Made by a program: the position numbers and the translations under genes. 64,000 bases of DNA. Source: Arthrinium phaeospermum (Eukaryota > Ascomycota > Sordariomycetes > Amphisphaeriales > Apiosporaceae). The notes beneath the pieces are model-generated. The model was given only the letters and a program-made list of their open reading frames with translations, made no database searches and had not been told where the DNA came from. Positions 36,381 to 49,389 of the stretch are shown here, piece by piece. Numbering within the stretch: position 1 is the first letter of the stretch; each line of letters opens with the position of its first letter. The DNA lies in the NCBI GenBank assembly GCA_006503535.1, contig QYRS01000002.1, positions 3,348,001 to 3,412,000 of the forward strand, in the 5' to 3' direction.

Positions 36381-39300
36381 CGTCCCTCCTGCTGGCTGCC
36401 AACAAAAGTTGTATGCGCACTCCGACATCCATTGATCGTGAGGATAATTCGGCCTTGGCATACCGCTTAGCGACGAGGTCGAAGAAATGCCACCATTAGG
36501 GGTTCAATGGCAATTGGACGGCAACTCTAGATTAGACAATAACACGCAGGTATCATTCGGCCTCAATACGACCTTCTCCTCCCATAGAATATCCCACAGG
36601 CAATGATTATGCATGGGGGCCGTGAACATGGCTCTCTTGTTCGGAGGTTGCTGCTGGCAGTTTAAAATTGTCTCGTAGCTGGAACGGGGCTCCCACGGCC
36701 TTCTCGGCATGCTTCATTTCGATTTACCAGAGCTGACGAGAAACCATCGTACAATCGGGCTTGCATAGGAGGAAGTGCATGTTTTGGTCGTCTGTCGTTC
36801 TAGTAGAGGCTACATACATACCTCTTACCTACTTCCTTATGGACGAAATAAAAGACCCAAGGACCCCCATGAGGTCCCTTTGGCCCCCAAGCCAGCCAGG
36901 TGACACAGTAGCCGAGTACGGGAATGCTCATGTTCCCCAGCGTACCATGGGTATTGTTATTATTATTAGCCACTCGGCAAGCAATGCAGAAACGCCTGGG
37001 GAATAGAGAAGCTGGGCTTGCCAATGCTTTGCCTCCCTGCATCCTCGTTCTGGGGGTGGCCGGGGAAGAAGGGGATACGGTATGCCTTGCCGTAGATGAA
37101 TTTATTCTTGTACCAGGCGGGAAGCGCGCGTGTAAAGGGCCTGGCAGAGTGTCGTGTTTGACCATGTGCTGGGCGAGGTAGTCCGAGAAAGGAAACATTT
37201 AGCAACAAGCATCCGCCCTGTCTCCGGTTTCTTCTTGTGACAGTCAAATCCTACATCATTCGCTAATGAAGTTGTCTTTCAGACTCTGCACGAGAATGAA
37301 CACATATGTGTGTTATGTCTTATCTCAGGCCCTTTCACCCCTGCGCTCACTGGCTCGTCATCGAAAGCGTGAAATCCGGGGCAAGGGCTCAGCCAGGGCT
37401 TGTTGCGCCCAGCTGGAAAAGTACCCCCCCGATCGATGACGGACTGGCCTCCGAGCAGGATCAAGTGTATGCCTGGGTTTGGCTGTCTCGACTCTATTTG
37501 AGCCGTTATCTTCGCCTAGCTAGCTGCTGAGTTTAATCGCTGGCTTGGGAATCGTCAGCCGTTTAACCCTCAACAGTCGTCGCGTCGGCCGGATTACTTG
37601 TACTAGTCCGCCAGGAGTATTATTGAGTGAGGGAGCTTTTCGCAGGCCACCACTTAACTAACTGTGTGGTTATCGATATAGTATAACGCGCTTGGCATCA
37701 TTTGATTGATTCGAATGACTCCTTGCCCTCGCACGCCGGCAATATCTTCTCCCTGGGCGGGTGGTTTTTTGCTGATCTTGGCAGCTTTTAGTTGTCGAGC
37801 GATTGTGGAAAATCATCCTCGCTTGACTTGGCTGACATCAATGACACCTTTTCGCCCAGTTCCCACGATACGGCCAAGGTGGGACCGAGATGGCCAACCC
37901 AGCAATGAGAAAAGAGGGCGTGGGCTTAGTAGATAAGAGAGAGTTGTTGGCTGTCCCAAAGGCGTGCGAATCAGGCCAAGGCTGGCGGTTGATGTGGAGC
38001 GCGCTAGGTGGGAGACGGGGGGTACGCTGACGGGCTGAGCCTTTCATCACGTTGCCCTCAGAAGGGTGAAGGGTGCACACACAACCAAGCAAGCAGGGCC
38101 TTTCTCTTTCCGTTGATGCGTGGGCGAGGCAGCTACAGTACAAAAGCCAACGGGCTAGTCCGAAAAGTCTCACACGGTTCTGGTGCAAGATAGACAAGGA
38201 ATGACGCCTCGGATGGGGACACCTACCCAGATGGTAGATCATCGAGATAAGCGCGGGGGGTAGGGGGAGAAGGAGGAGGAGAAGGCAGGAGGGATCTCGA
38301 GCATCTCAGCTGAGCTCTCAAGGGCGTGTTTGATTGTTGGTCCGCGTCACTGATTATCGTCGTTGAACCTGGGGTAAAGTTCTTTACATGGCCGTTCCAA
38401 GGCGGCGGGCCTATCGCCGCCGACGAGGTCATCCCCCACAAAACTCATCCAACTCTAATAGCCTGTCTGCCGTTACATAGTTCGACGTTGATCAGTGTTG
38501 GCCCAACCCCGAGGGACCGCTTACAGCAATAGAACGGCGAGCGCGTGGGATCTCATGGGGATAGATACGGACGGTGTGGCTCTCGTTCTTCAGGTGAGCC
38601 AAGTAGCTGAGCAAACATCACATCTAGACGAGATGCGTGGACCAACAACATGGACTGACGCCATTCATTGCCCCCAATACTTATTCATCCGTATGAAAGT
38701 TGGTTGGTTGTCAAGTTATGTAATTCTTAGCACTGTCCACACTTATCCAAGGGAACGGCTGACTCTCGACTCCATGCCTTGGTTGCTCGTTCTTGGACGA
38801 GCCATAAACATCATGGCCCCATTATTCCCCGTTTCAACCAAGGCTTATGAAGTCAGTCAGTCCGGGGAATCTGCTACGGCCACGGCATTCCTCCACGATA
38901 TAGGAAACGCCGAGTTAATTGCGCACTCGGTTTCCGCTGCCCTCAAAGTATGTAATATCGATAAACAAGTGGGAAGGTGCTTAGGCAACTGTGAACTATC
39001 TGTACGACCCCCATATTATGCTAACCAACTAGCTGGAGCCACCTGCGCCAAAGCTACGTGGGGGAATATAGATCACTCATGAGCAACCTCGTTTATTTAG
39101 CCATGGTCTTGGTGTTGTCGATCCTGAGGGTCGGAAATATCTAGTCATTTAGCATCACATGGCCTCGAGTGTTCGTAAGAAGCTTGGCCGTCACAGACAC
39201 CGTGTGCCTCGAGCCGCTCTTATCAGCCACTCACATTCAGTCTTCAGGAGGCTCTTGTGATGTGTAAGTCAACTGGGATGAGTATGTCCTCCGCCAATGC

Positions 39301-42300
39301 CCACCGCATGCAGTAGCTTAAGCACTTGTTCATAACTAGGTACATACATGATTGTTTCCAGGCTGAGCTGTTTTGTTAGTCATAGAAAAAAAGAATCACC
39401 AGTTCTAGAGCGCCCAGCATTGCCGGCGCCTTGTCTCGTCTTCGTGGGAATTGCGTGATCTACTTTTACTACCCAAGTTTCCCCACACTCCACACTCCAC
39501 ATTCTGCGATGCTCTCCCTCTGCTATGGCAATAACTGAACGCGTATGAGATGGGGAAAAGATAGGCCATCTAGCCATGTACGGACATGCAGCAGTGGCAG
39601 AGCGCTTCCTGAAACGACAGAGGCGGCGGCAGCAGCAGCAGCAGCAGCAGCAGCAGTATTCTCAGTCGTTCGCTGGACTCGGCACCATCGCACTTGTTTT
39701 CTGCCCTCATGCACTCTGCTTCTTACGGCAGGAGATCAAACAACCCTTTTTGTTTTTTCCCATGAGTGTCACCATTACATGCCTCGCCCTTCTTCGGGGA
39801 GGTACAGGTGATTTCCCGACAGAGGATTCGACCCGTTTGGGTGATCGACATGGCATTTTGGTGTCCGACTATCGCATTTGTTTTGTCTCACAAGCGGCTC
39901 CAGCGAGTAGGGATTCATGCCGCTGGCTCGTCTGATTCATACCTATCGTATGCAGCCAGCATGAACGACATCTCGTCCCCTCTTTTCAGGGGGGGCTGCT
40001 GGTGTCAATCGCTTTTTCCGCCTACTGTATTTGTGCCGGCGAAATAAAGGCGACCGATTTCAATGAAACCTTGGCTGACTAGTAGCGCATCCATGGGAGG
40101 AAGGCAGCATACCTAGAGATAATCATGCAAGATCCAGACCATGCAGCAATGATTGATAGGCGGAATGCACTTCCGCAATCGCCTGTTATCATACGGTATC
40201 TACTCCGTACCCCGACAGCCTACTCGCGTACATGCTTCAGTGTGTAGATAGCCAAGACAATCCTGGACCCTTGGTGCGTCTTAGCCAGCAACAACCTGGG
40301 GAAAACCGAATGCGGAGAGCTCGTTATCTATTCCTCTACCACTCCTCCAAATTACCGAACCACCGCTATCGTCAATTATTATTCCCTGATCATTATCCGC
40401 AGCAGCCGCAGCTACATAACCTATTCCACCAAATGTGAAATGTGGTCAGGTCAGAAACATACCATACCATCATCAATTATCACCGACACAAGTGAATACA
40501 CCCGAAATAACTGGCTGTACAATTTTAGAATGTGTGTGTATGTCCTCTTCCTCGATGAAATAATAGACCACAGGGCTTAGTAGCGCGCACGCGCGATTTG
40601 GTAATCAGTTTGGATTTTTCTCTTCTCCTCTTTCTCTTTTCTTAGCCATGAGTTCTACCCAAGCCCCAGGTATTGACTCGTTTCGCATTGATACACGATC
40701 CATTGTGTTGTACTGGGCGTTACCGGAACAAGGAGACACAGCAACTCTCTGCCAAAGTGGGCCAGCAGAGGGCATCCTTCTCCAGTTTTCCCTCACGGGC
40801 GTGCCGTATTTTCCCGAGGTGCCTCCTAGCATCGTGGGGTTTTGACAGGCTATCCAGCTCCTAAGGTGCGCTTCTCGCTCGGAGTCGCGAGGGCCGGTGG
40901 AGATGACGACGGTGTAGCTTGGAAATTTGCCTGGGGAGTTTTTCCCAGCGTGCAAGTTTAGAGTGATCCTCTTGGCCCTCCCCGGCCCTCAAGGTCATTG
41001 AGCCATACATCCCCGTGACCCCTTCTATGCATCTGGGCACACATATATTCAATAGTTGTATGGATGTGCACTAAAGCCCTCGGGATCAGCGTTGCTTGAG
41101 GGGTGTTTTCATTATTGTAAGGCTGACGGCTCCTCGATGGCCACGGCGGCCAATCGAGTGCAGGAAGTGCCAAGGACGTAAGTTAGATTGGCTAGCTGGG
41201 TACAGTACGTGTACGGGAACGGCGTGCCTTCTGGCCGAGGGAAAAGTGTTCAACCTGGACTAACTCGCGAGCCGGTCGGAATGGTAGGTATCATCTTTGG
41301 CCCCTGGGATCAATGGATGAGCTAGGATTGAAACAAGTCCCCGACACGGCGAGGTACCTGCAGTAACAGCTTTCTGCCAAGCGAGCCTCGCCAGCATGAA
41401 TAGATTAATAACCGTGGGATGATTTACCAAGGCAGTACAGTACCGTGTGTGCAGACTCACATAATACTGACGCAGCCAGGGATGAGAGTCGTGGGCGTGG
41501 GCGTGGGCAGACGAGGCCAATCAAGTGCTGCAAATCCCACTCCACGTTCTTTGCTGATGTTCCAACCGGGAACTTGGGGTACGCACGACTAAAACGGGCC
41601 AGCGGCAAATCAATCGCTCGCTGGCACACGTCGTTCGCTCCTTCACACACACTCAGTGCCAACACGTTGTCACCTTCGGCATTCGGGCTATTGAGCCGCA
41701 ATCCCCACGCCGTGTACATACCCAAAGAGGAAAGTCCTGGAGGAACTCCTGCTTGACCTGCTTCGGTATTACTGTGTCTCCCTCTCGCAAGATTAGCAGT
41801 ATGCGGCACGCATGGACTCACCTTCCTTCTTTCCCTCCTTCTCTTTGATTTTTTTCTCTCTTCCGTCCTTCTCCAGGTTGGCTATCCATGATGCTGTTTC
41901 CCCCTAATAGTGGGGTGGGTTCGGCAAGATGGTCGGAGGCTTAGGACAGGAGGAAATAGACGAGGCGGTTGTTCATCGGCGCAATTAGACCCTTATTGCC
42001 TCACGCAGGCTCAATGGCTATCATCTCTGCGAGTGTGGGGGGTACAGGTCAGAGAAGGCCAGAAGGGATCTAGAATCTAGATCGAATCCAGGTACGATGC
42101 GGGGCGACAAGTGGCATGGCCAGGCATGGCTGGAGAGAAAGTCCCCAGCTTATCGCCGAGACTAATGGGCCATACATATGTACATACATACAAGCCTACC
42201 GGGGGCTTGGCTGAGAGGACAGCGGATTAACGTTGCTGATTCTGCTCTCGGCCTTTTCCTCGTACGGTTGATTCCGCCAGTCCGAATCCAGTTGCGTGCG

Positions 42301-43446
42301 AGTCGGCGGCATCGAACAAGTTCGTCATAGCCGCCGCCCATGGCTCTGCAATCTTCTCGCTTTTGTCATTGATGACGGCCCTTGTACCCCAAAACGAGTC
42401 AGTCCATTCCGTATGTAAAGCCGCCTTCGGAAATACGGTTACCCACGTGGGTTCGGTTCAATACAAGATACTTCAAGTGGTAACGAAATGGCCCTTAGCT
42501 ATGGCGGCCATCTGAGAAAAGCCGGAGACCGCTGGCATCCCCTCTGAAGCATGGTCGACATTCCCGCCTGAGGCTGAGTTTTGAGCCAATCAACCACCAT
42601 CTCCGTTCACCCCACAGAATGAGCTTGGGGTTTAATAACCTATCCTACCTCCGTACCACGTTTAGCTTATTCGGTAGTATCTGGTCGCTAAGCAATTAGC
42701 TAGGCGGCACCGAATTCCTAACGCGATGTTGCTTCTCGGACAAATCAATGACTATAATGGCAAAATGTCTGCGGATTTGTAGGTGTGGACAACACATGGA
42801 AGCTGCGATGTTGCTGAGACGGCAGTAGCGTGCGTTCGCGCCTGCCGGCCTGCCTGCATTTTGCGCCCGGCAGCTACCTGCTGCCTGCATTGATTGGTGA
42901 TTTCCACTGGGCGGGCGTGCTCAGCTAAGCTACTACTATCTTCATACCTGCAACTCAGTGCTGTCCCTTTTCTTCCCTGGCAATTGATGAAAATACCCTC
43001 TTCAATTTCATCATAGACAATTGGATTGCGGGTTCAAAGAAGCGGAAGATTCCCCGTGACCTCGGCTGCCACAGTGTCCAACTTGGCAAGCCTCGGCTAC
43101 GCATTGTCACTGCGATTGTGAGTGACGTGAAATCCTGCTCTTGTTGCATCTCTCCTATTGTGACAAAATTTTCTCCTTGTTTCTTGTCCCCGGCCGTGTT
43201 GCAACCCCACCTTCGGCCCGTCTTCTAGAGGCCTTCGATTGAGCCTGCCCTCGGGGGTCCCACATGGAGAACCACCGAAAAGGCCGGTGTCATATGATTA
43301 TGCTGGCGTGGTCGACCGACCGTACTCGTACCCAGTCCCGACAATAGGTAGTAGACCTGATTCAACAACCGGGCCTTGGGATTCTGGCACACACACCTGC
43401 AGCGTCGAAACGAAACTCGAAGGTTCTCTCTGCCGAATTGTGGACC
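36381..43446. other. Second gene-poor stretch, cre-1 to rhp55
   Basis: No supported exon chain. The longest frame, 38495-39082 on the plus strand, lacks an ATG at its start (first ATG near 38555) and contains LLVLGRAINIMAPL, which vaguely recalls a membrane segment of HMT1/ATM1-type half transporters, but nothing further along agrees. A CAG repeat lies at 39630-39656. The last few hundred bases presumably contain the promoter of the Rhp55-like gene. Confidence 0.4.
39630..39656. repeat. (CAG)9 trinucleotide repeat
   Basis: Nine perfect CAG units directly follow GGC units. It reads as poly-Ala or poly-Gln in short frames, but those frames have no coding support, so it is treated as a non-coding microsatellite. 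Confidence 0.85.
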
Positions 43447-45006
43447 ATGGAGTCTCACAATATTCACGGTCGCGACATCTCGAGCTTTGACCTGCCCTCA
43501 ACCCGTGAGTCTTATCATTAATCTTATAATACTGCTGCGTAACAAGGCCTTGCCGCGGGGCGAGTAAACGCTGACTGGGCCCTTCTATTCTAGACAGGCT
43601 TCCGACAGTATCGGCTGCGGATGCTCTCGAGGACCTGAGGACTGACCGGTCGCGCTATGTCTCGACAGGACATAGCTCCTTGGACCAGGCACTTGTAGAG
43701 GCCACGGCCGATGCTGACAGCACCCTCCCGGGGGGCTTTCAAAAGGGCCAGGTCAACGAGATCTGGGGCCACCAGGATCAGGGAAAACCACTTTCGGGTA
43801 AGGATCGCGCTTCGCGGCACCGTGATACTGGCACAATGATCCTAACATGAAGTAACACAGGCTCCAGCTTGCCAGCGATGCCTTAAGGCAAGGTCAGGGA
43901 GTCGTCTGGGTAGGTCAGTCTAACTCTGTGCCACCATCCTAATTGCCGTGGCTGCACCGTCCAGAATGCACACCAATTCCTCTATACGTATGCTGAAGTC
44001 TAAGCAGACGCGTTCCGCGCCCTGAGTGGTCCAAGGCTGGCTGAGGTGACGAGCTGCAAGCCGAAGTCACCAATATCCTCACAGGAGGGAACCGAAGTGC
44101 AGGATGTGGTACATTTCACGTGTTCCAGCCTTGCACATTTCATCGCACTTTTGTGCAGGCCCACCGCATCCTGCATATCGCAGAAGACATCGCTCGTTGT
44201 GATTGATTCCCTTTCCGCACTTGTAAACCAAACGTACCCGAGGAACCAGGAAGCCCGGAATGGCCCCAAAGGAGGTGAGTACCAACGACTGGTGTGTTAC
44301 TCTACGATGGCCGAGTAAGCTGATCTTGATGCTGTAGTGCCCAATGTTGCTGCTCAGCGCTTGCAAGTGCTTCAATTTATCGTATCTAGCCTGCAGAAGC
44401 TCGCAGCAACTCGGGATGTGGCGGTCGTTCTCCTGACTCAGTGCGCAACCAGAATGCAGACAGAACGAGGTGCTACTCTTACGCCGGCCATAAACGCCAT
44501 GGTTTGGGACCAGGGCATCACGACTCGATTGGTCTTGTTCCGTGACTGGTTATACAAGGACAAAGCTGTGGAGGGCGTATACTTTGCCGGAATACAGAAA
44601 TTGAATGGCAAGGCTCATCAAGGCGGTCTTGGCGAGATTTTTGCATTCGATATCCAAAAGGTAGGTTAACCACCGAGAACCGTTAGTGATGTGGTGAGCT
44701 CATTGGAACATGTAGAGTGGCTTTGTTGCCGTTCCCTACGACGCAGGCGAGCCACCAATTTACGTGTCTTCACGTGGTCGCCCGAAGCGGAAGCTGGGAG
44801 ACACGAGTTTCGAGGTTGCAGACAGCGACGACGAAGACTATGGCTGGGCTGCCGAAGATACGGACGATATCCCGGCTATGCCACCGCAATGGCAGGGAAG
44901 CGAGGATATTCTCATCGGGCAGCATGACGAAGACGGAAACAGACTAGACGAATGTTCCGACGCTGCATCGGATGCAAGCGTCGAGCCCAATCAAGATGAT
45001 GCCTGA
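43447..45006 (+). CDS. rhp55: RecA-family recombination protein, Rhp55/Rad55-like, frameshifted in Walker A
   Basis: A Rad51 paralogue expected to assist Rad51 filament assembly in homologous recombination. Exons 43447-43504, 43594-43797, 43861-43913, 44008-44274, 44338-44660 and 44716-45006 have good splice sites and would encode about 398 residues. Recognised blocks are HRLPTVSAADALEDL, LPGGFQKGQVNEIWG leading into Walker A, LQLASDALRQGQGVVWVDAF, HFTCSSLAHFIALLCRPTAS, Walker B SLVVIDSLSALVN and an acidic tail starting at GRPKRKLGDTSFE. The frame breaks in exon 2: after the G run at 43764-43767 the canonical GPPGSGKTTFG appears only one frame over, as if one G is missing. The splice phase of the next exon agrees with the restored frame, and every other exon is clean. 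Rhp55 is preferred over Rhp57 from the overall blocks, not from a search. Confidence 0.82.
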
Positions 45007-46231
45007 GCTGGATAAGGCAGAGGCGGCCAAGTGAATGAGCAATATCATCAAGAGCGGGCGTTGATGGTGGTGGTGGCATACGCTGAAGTTGTACAATGGA
45101 AGAAGTGGAGTGCCAGCTCATCATTATGCAATATGAAACTTGCCTACAGTTGCAGTACGGCGCTGGCACTATGCACACTTTTATTATGAAAGCACACGGC
45201 TGTCAAGACTCAACAGGGCCAACACAAACAAGAAAGAGCTTTTTCCTTGAATCGGTGCAATGTCGGCAGATCGCATCTCACGATGTCGAACCACTCCACA
45301 TTTTCGGTCAATTCCGGCTTTACTCCCTTCAGGCCGAGGGTTTCTCGCTGTAACAAACACGCTACAGTTGGGGGCTTGAATACCTGCACAACTCGACTGA
45401 GCAGGATACTGCCAACTGGAAGGGCATCAGTGTCATTTCTGGTCGGGACCTGGGCAGTGTCGAAGATTCTTACCGCAACTACTAGACTCACCCCCGTGGA
45501 CCGTGGGGAACCCCAGCCCTCCCGTTCCCCATCATAATGAGCCTCCGTCTCCAGCAAAAGTACACCTGAGGGAATGCGCTGGAGGGACGGATATTAACCG
45601 CGGCGAGGTCCGAACGAGAGCCGACGGTGCTGGTACAGTAGTACAGCATGTTGCTAGAGGAAGGGGTCAATAAAATCTCGACTCGAGCCTTTTCGTTGGC
45701 GTTTGGCCAGCATGCAGGTACTCGCCATATACCGGATGGACTTGCTGGATTCTCTATTGCTCTTGGACAGGAATTTTGGAGCGGTGCACCTTATCGATCG
45801 ATCGCGAGTGGTAGCTACTTGAAGGCGCTTGAAGTACCCCGAATTTCCGCAATGGGCCTTCCCCCGGTCCAATTCGGCCGGAAATTGGTGCGTGGAGCGG
45901 AGGGAGGGAGGTGAGGCTAGGAGAGCCACCGAGCGTTACATTGCATTTCCGTCACTTGCGATAAATCTGCGCTGCGATCTGTGCCAGTCAAAAGCGTGGA
46001 TGTACCTCCGGCGCCTCCCCTCTCTTGTGTGTAGCATGTGTGGAGGTGCCCATGGAGTCGATTGGGATAGGAATTCCGAATGAGTATGGCCCGGCTCTAC
46101 TTGGGGCTGCAATAACGGCCGAACCAGCGAAGCGGGTTGGCCTATTCCGAGGTCTGTCCAGGTGCCTACAACGCACAGTATAGCCATGCGCCCCAGATGT
46201 TTCCCTGTTTCCTTTGCTTTACCGGTACTGT

Positions 46232-46252
46232 AGCAGCAGCAGCAGCAGCAGC
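46232..46252. repeat. (AGC)7 trinucleotide repeat
   Basis: Seven AGC units in non-coding sequence; the second CAG-type triplet tract of the window. Confidence 0.85.
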
Positions 46253-46724
46253 AAGCGGTAGCAGTCGCAGTGTGCTTTGCGACATGGGCGTCGTTGGGAG
46301 CGAGCGGTCCAATCGCGTTGGAAGCCATCTTGTCGTTGGAAGACGGGACACCCATGTGCCATGCACGACCGGCAGCATTTCCTACGTACCTGTATGTAGG
46401 TATGCCTTAGCTTGGATAACATGCACATAACATACTATTATGTATATGATGTAGGGGCGCCAGGGTAGTTTTTCCGTTCCTTACCCCGGACGCGACGCGC
46501 GCTACGATTGAAGATCTCCCGTTCCTTAGGGCCAAACCTTACAACAGGCGTTGGCCACGTTTGGTGGTGTGTTCCAACGTACGATGATGCTACTATCTGG
46601 CTTGACCAATTCGCAATCCCTGACTCCGATGAGCGGCCATTGATAAACGCACATATGTAACCTTTCTCTCTCTCACACACAATGCTGCTGCGACGGTGAT
46701 TATGGTGCTCATAACAATTGGGGC

Positions 46725-46806
46725 GTGTGTGTGTGTGTGTGATTCGTATACGATGCCGTAGCATCCAACATGTCCGAATGGCTGATGGTGATGGTGATGG
46801 TGATGG
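46725..46806. repeat. GT microsatellite followed by a TGATGG repeat
   Basis: A run of GT dinucleotides (46725-46741) is followed about 40 bases later by four TGATGG units (about 46783-46806). Both are simple sequence repeats. Confidence 0.75.
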
Positions 46807-48591
46807 GAAAGGAAGCGAAGGGCAGGTAACCTCCATGCTGGTAAGCCGGGGATCTACAGATTGCAGATGCGAATAGAAATGTATGCCTGGATTCGGATTA
46901 GGCGTGCGGTTCGAGACTCCCGCATCGCACACACACACCTGCCAGATGCATACATCGAGACATACCGTACATTACATATGTATATGTCGCGAGGCAGTAG
47001 GCAGGCCAAGATAGAGGCAATGCGAACCGGCGGGACAAAGAACGATCAACTGCGCCGCGCATACGCGTCTTGACCACGAGTTACTGACTTAGTCAGCCGG
47101 CTTCGCGGTCCGCCTCAAATAGCAAAAGTGCCAATGGCTTTCTTCCTCACCGGCCGGTGAGGGTGAGTGCAAGTGTAAGTGTAAATGTGAGTGTGAGTGT
47201 GTTATGGCCGGCACACTCATTGTTTCTAGGTGCATTTCGGATAGGACTGATGAAGTCCTGCTTCTCTCTCATCCACACACCGTCCTGCGGTTCTACCTGT
47301 GCTCCTCCCCCGCTTCGGGGTCGGGTTTCGAGATGACCGCCCGCCTGAACCATCATCTGTCGGAAGAGGGGGCGGGCGGGCAGGCAGGCGAACAAAAAAA
47401 GGGGGGGGGAGAGGGGACCCCCAATGCAAGATAACCATGCCCTTCGGGATTCCTGTGATTGATTGATTGCCCTTGTGGGAGTGGGCGAGCGAGGAACACG
47501 ATGTATGTACGATAATCTGATGGCACCAGGGTGGTCTGATTCTGGCGGAGGCGGGAGCGGGGGAGGGGGAGACAGACAACAAGCTCAAAATAAGGGTCTG
47601 CCTACATACGTATGTACCTACGTGTCTAAATATTGTTGTTGTTATCATATGGGATCAGAAGGGCCCGGGGCAAGATAGTCAGGTAGTAGGAGAAATCACA
47701 TGTAGCTCGTGTGCACCTTGCAGCTCCGACTCCGCTTGTGCTGGTCGTCGTCGTTTTTTTTGTTTTTTTTTTTGTCCTTTCTTGGTTTTCTTTTCGGTCC
47801 TTACTGCGGCCTGGATGCCCTCTCCTCCCTAGCCTTGCGTGGTTGGACTGCAGTGTTTTGGTATATGTCGGTATGTAGGTTGTGTGGTGGCGGCCGGTAC
47901 GACAGTGCCATGTTACTCCAAGACGGTAAGTGGAAAAGCCCATACATCCATCGTGCGTAACTCCATCTCCGGATGGGGGGTATTATTGCGTTGGGTCCCC
48001 ATGGCTGCGGGTGGGATTGGATAGGCCAGGACAGGACACGCTCCAAGCTGAGATCCGGGATCCGAGGTTTGCGTGTGTATGAAGTTACGGTAAGCAGTTT
48101 CATGGCATGGGGAATCAACAATCTCCCCGAGCTCAAATCTGGAGCTGCACGTCTCGGCTATCGCCTTGAAGATGTGTCTATCCATGGAGCCAGCGTAGGC
48201 AGTCTTGAGTCACACAACGCGGTAGGGCTAACAGGGAAAGGGTAGATGCAGAAAAAGGAACGAAATAAAGAGTATCAAGTCGAAAGGGGGAGGGAATGAA
48301 ACCCGAGTGGCTAGCTTTTGTCCTTCTTGAGTATAACTGCATCCAATGGTTTTCGATGCATTCACATGTACAGGCGAGAGACCGAGACAGACAGACATGT
48401 TGTATGTATATGCCGGGGCAAAATCTGCTCATGAAACATAACCGGGTTCTGCGTAGGCGAGACTCGCGTGAGTGTACTCGAGAAGACCTGCCCACCGACC
48501 GCGTTTCGACTCCAGTGCTGGTAAAGATCTAGAAGCGTATCCGTCCGCGAATGACCAGCAAAACCAACCCCATTGTCTCCCACAGTTGTTG

Positions 48592-48623
48592 GCGACGACG
48601 ACGACGACAACAACAACAACAAC
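48592..48623. repeat. GAC/AAC triplet repeats
   Basis: About five GAC units run directly into five AAC units. A compound trinucleotide microsatellite. Confidence 0.75.
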
Positions 48624-49389
48624 ATCAACTAAGCCGGGCCAGTCCACATTACTTTGCTATCGTCGGACCGGAGGACTAGCTCCGCTGCTGGTCTTTCTGA
48701 AGCTGCCGGCACGGCACAGCTGGGCCGTGATCGTCGAGCATTCACCAATCGTCTTTGCCAAATCTTCCGGCTCGGAGGGGCAGGCATACGAACGATGCTC
48801 CGCCTCGCGGCAGCCCCAACAGGAGAAGTGGGATGAAGGGGGAGAAGGCTCGCTACGTGGCAGGTGTTGGCTCATGCCACCTACGTACATACTTGGGCAG
48901 TCATCGAGAAACCCCATCCGTTGAGATTCTCAAGCCCATGGAAGTAGGAATGCTAGTTGTCCATTCACTTCTGCTGTATGCAAATCCATTTTTTGAGCAA
49001 GCGTCTGGCTGTTACCAGCATGACGATGCATCCGTTTTGCCGTGTGCTTTGGAGCCCGGGTAGGTCAGGTAGGATTAAAAGTAGTTCATTAAAACATGTA
49101 TATACGTCTCATATCCAGGTAAGTAGTAAAGGCAGGCAGTGGGGGATGATGCAGACGCCTCCGCTAGTCGCTAGTGATGATGATCTCAACAACAATCAAT
49201 AAGAATGCTTGCTTGCTTAGTTAGGGGCTAGGAAAAGCATGCTGTCCGTAATCCATCAGGTGCCAACGCCCTGTTCGTCCGTTCATCCGTCCGCCTCTTG
49301 GCACGACGCTGTTCAACAACAACAAGAACCCGCTCAGATCACACGACTAACACCAACAATCGATCAAACGCTTCATAAAACAGGCGGGT

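Larger units (their letters stand above)
45007..49389. other. Intergenic stretch between rhp55 and the lipase gene
   Basis: No protein-like exon chain. Simple repeats are frequent: (AGC)7 at 46232-46252, a GT tract at 46725-46741, TGATGG units at about 46783-46806, GTGAGT-like units near 47160-47200, a GA/G-rich tract near 47395-47415, and GAC/AAC triplets at 48592-48623. The rhp55 3' UTR lies at the left end and the lipase 3' UTR at the right end. Confidence 0.4.

Noticed and set aside
39545..39935. Poly-Ala and poly-Gln frames over the CAG repeat
   Set aside because: Both strands are open only because the triplet repeat has no stops; flanking residues are not protein-like.
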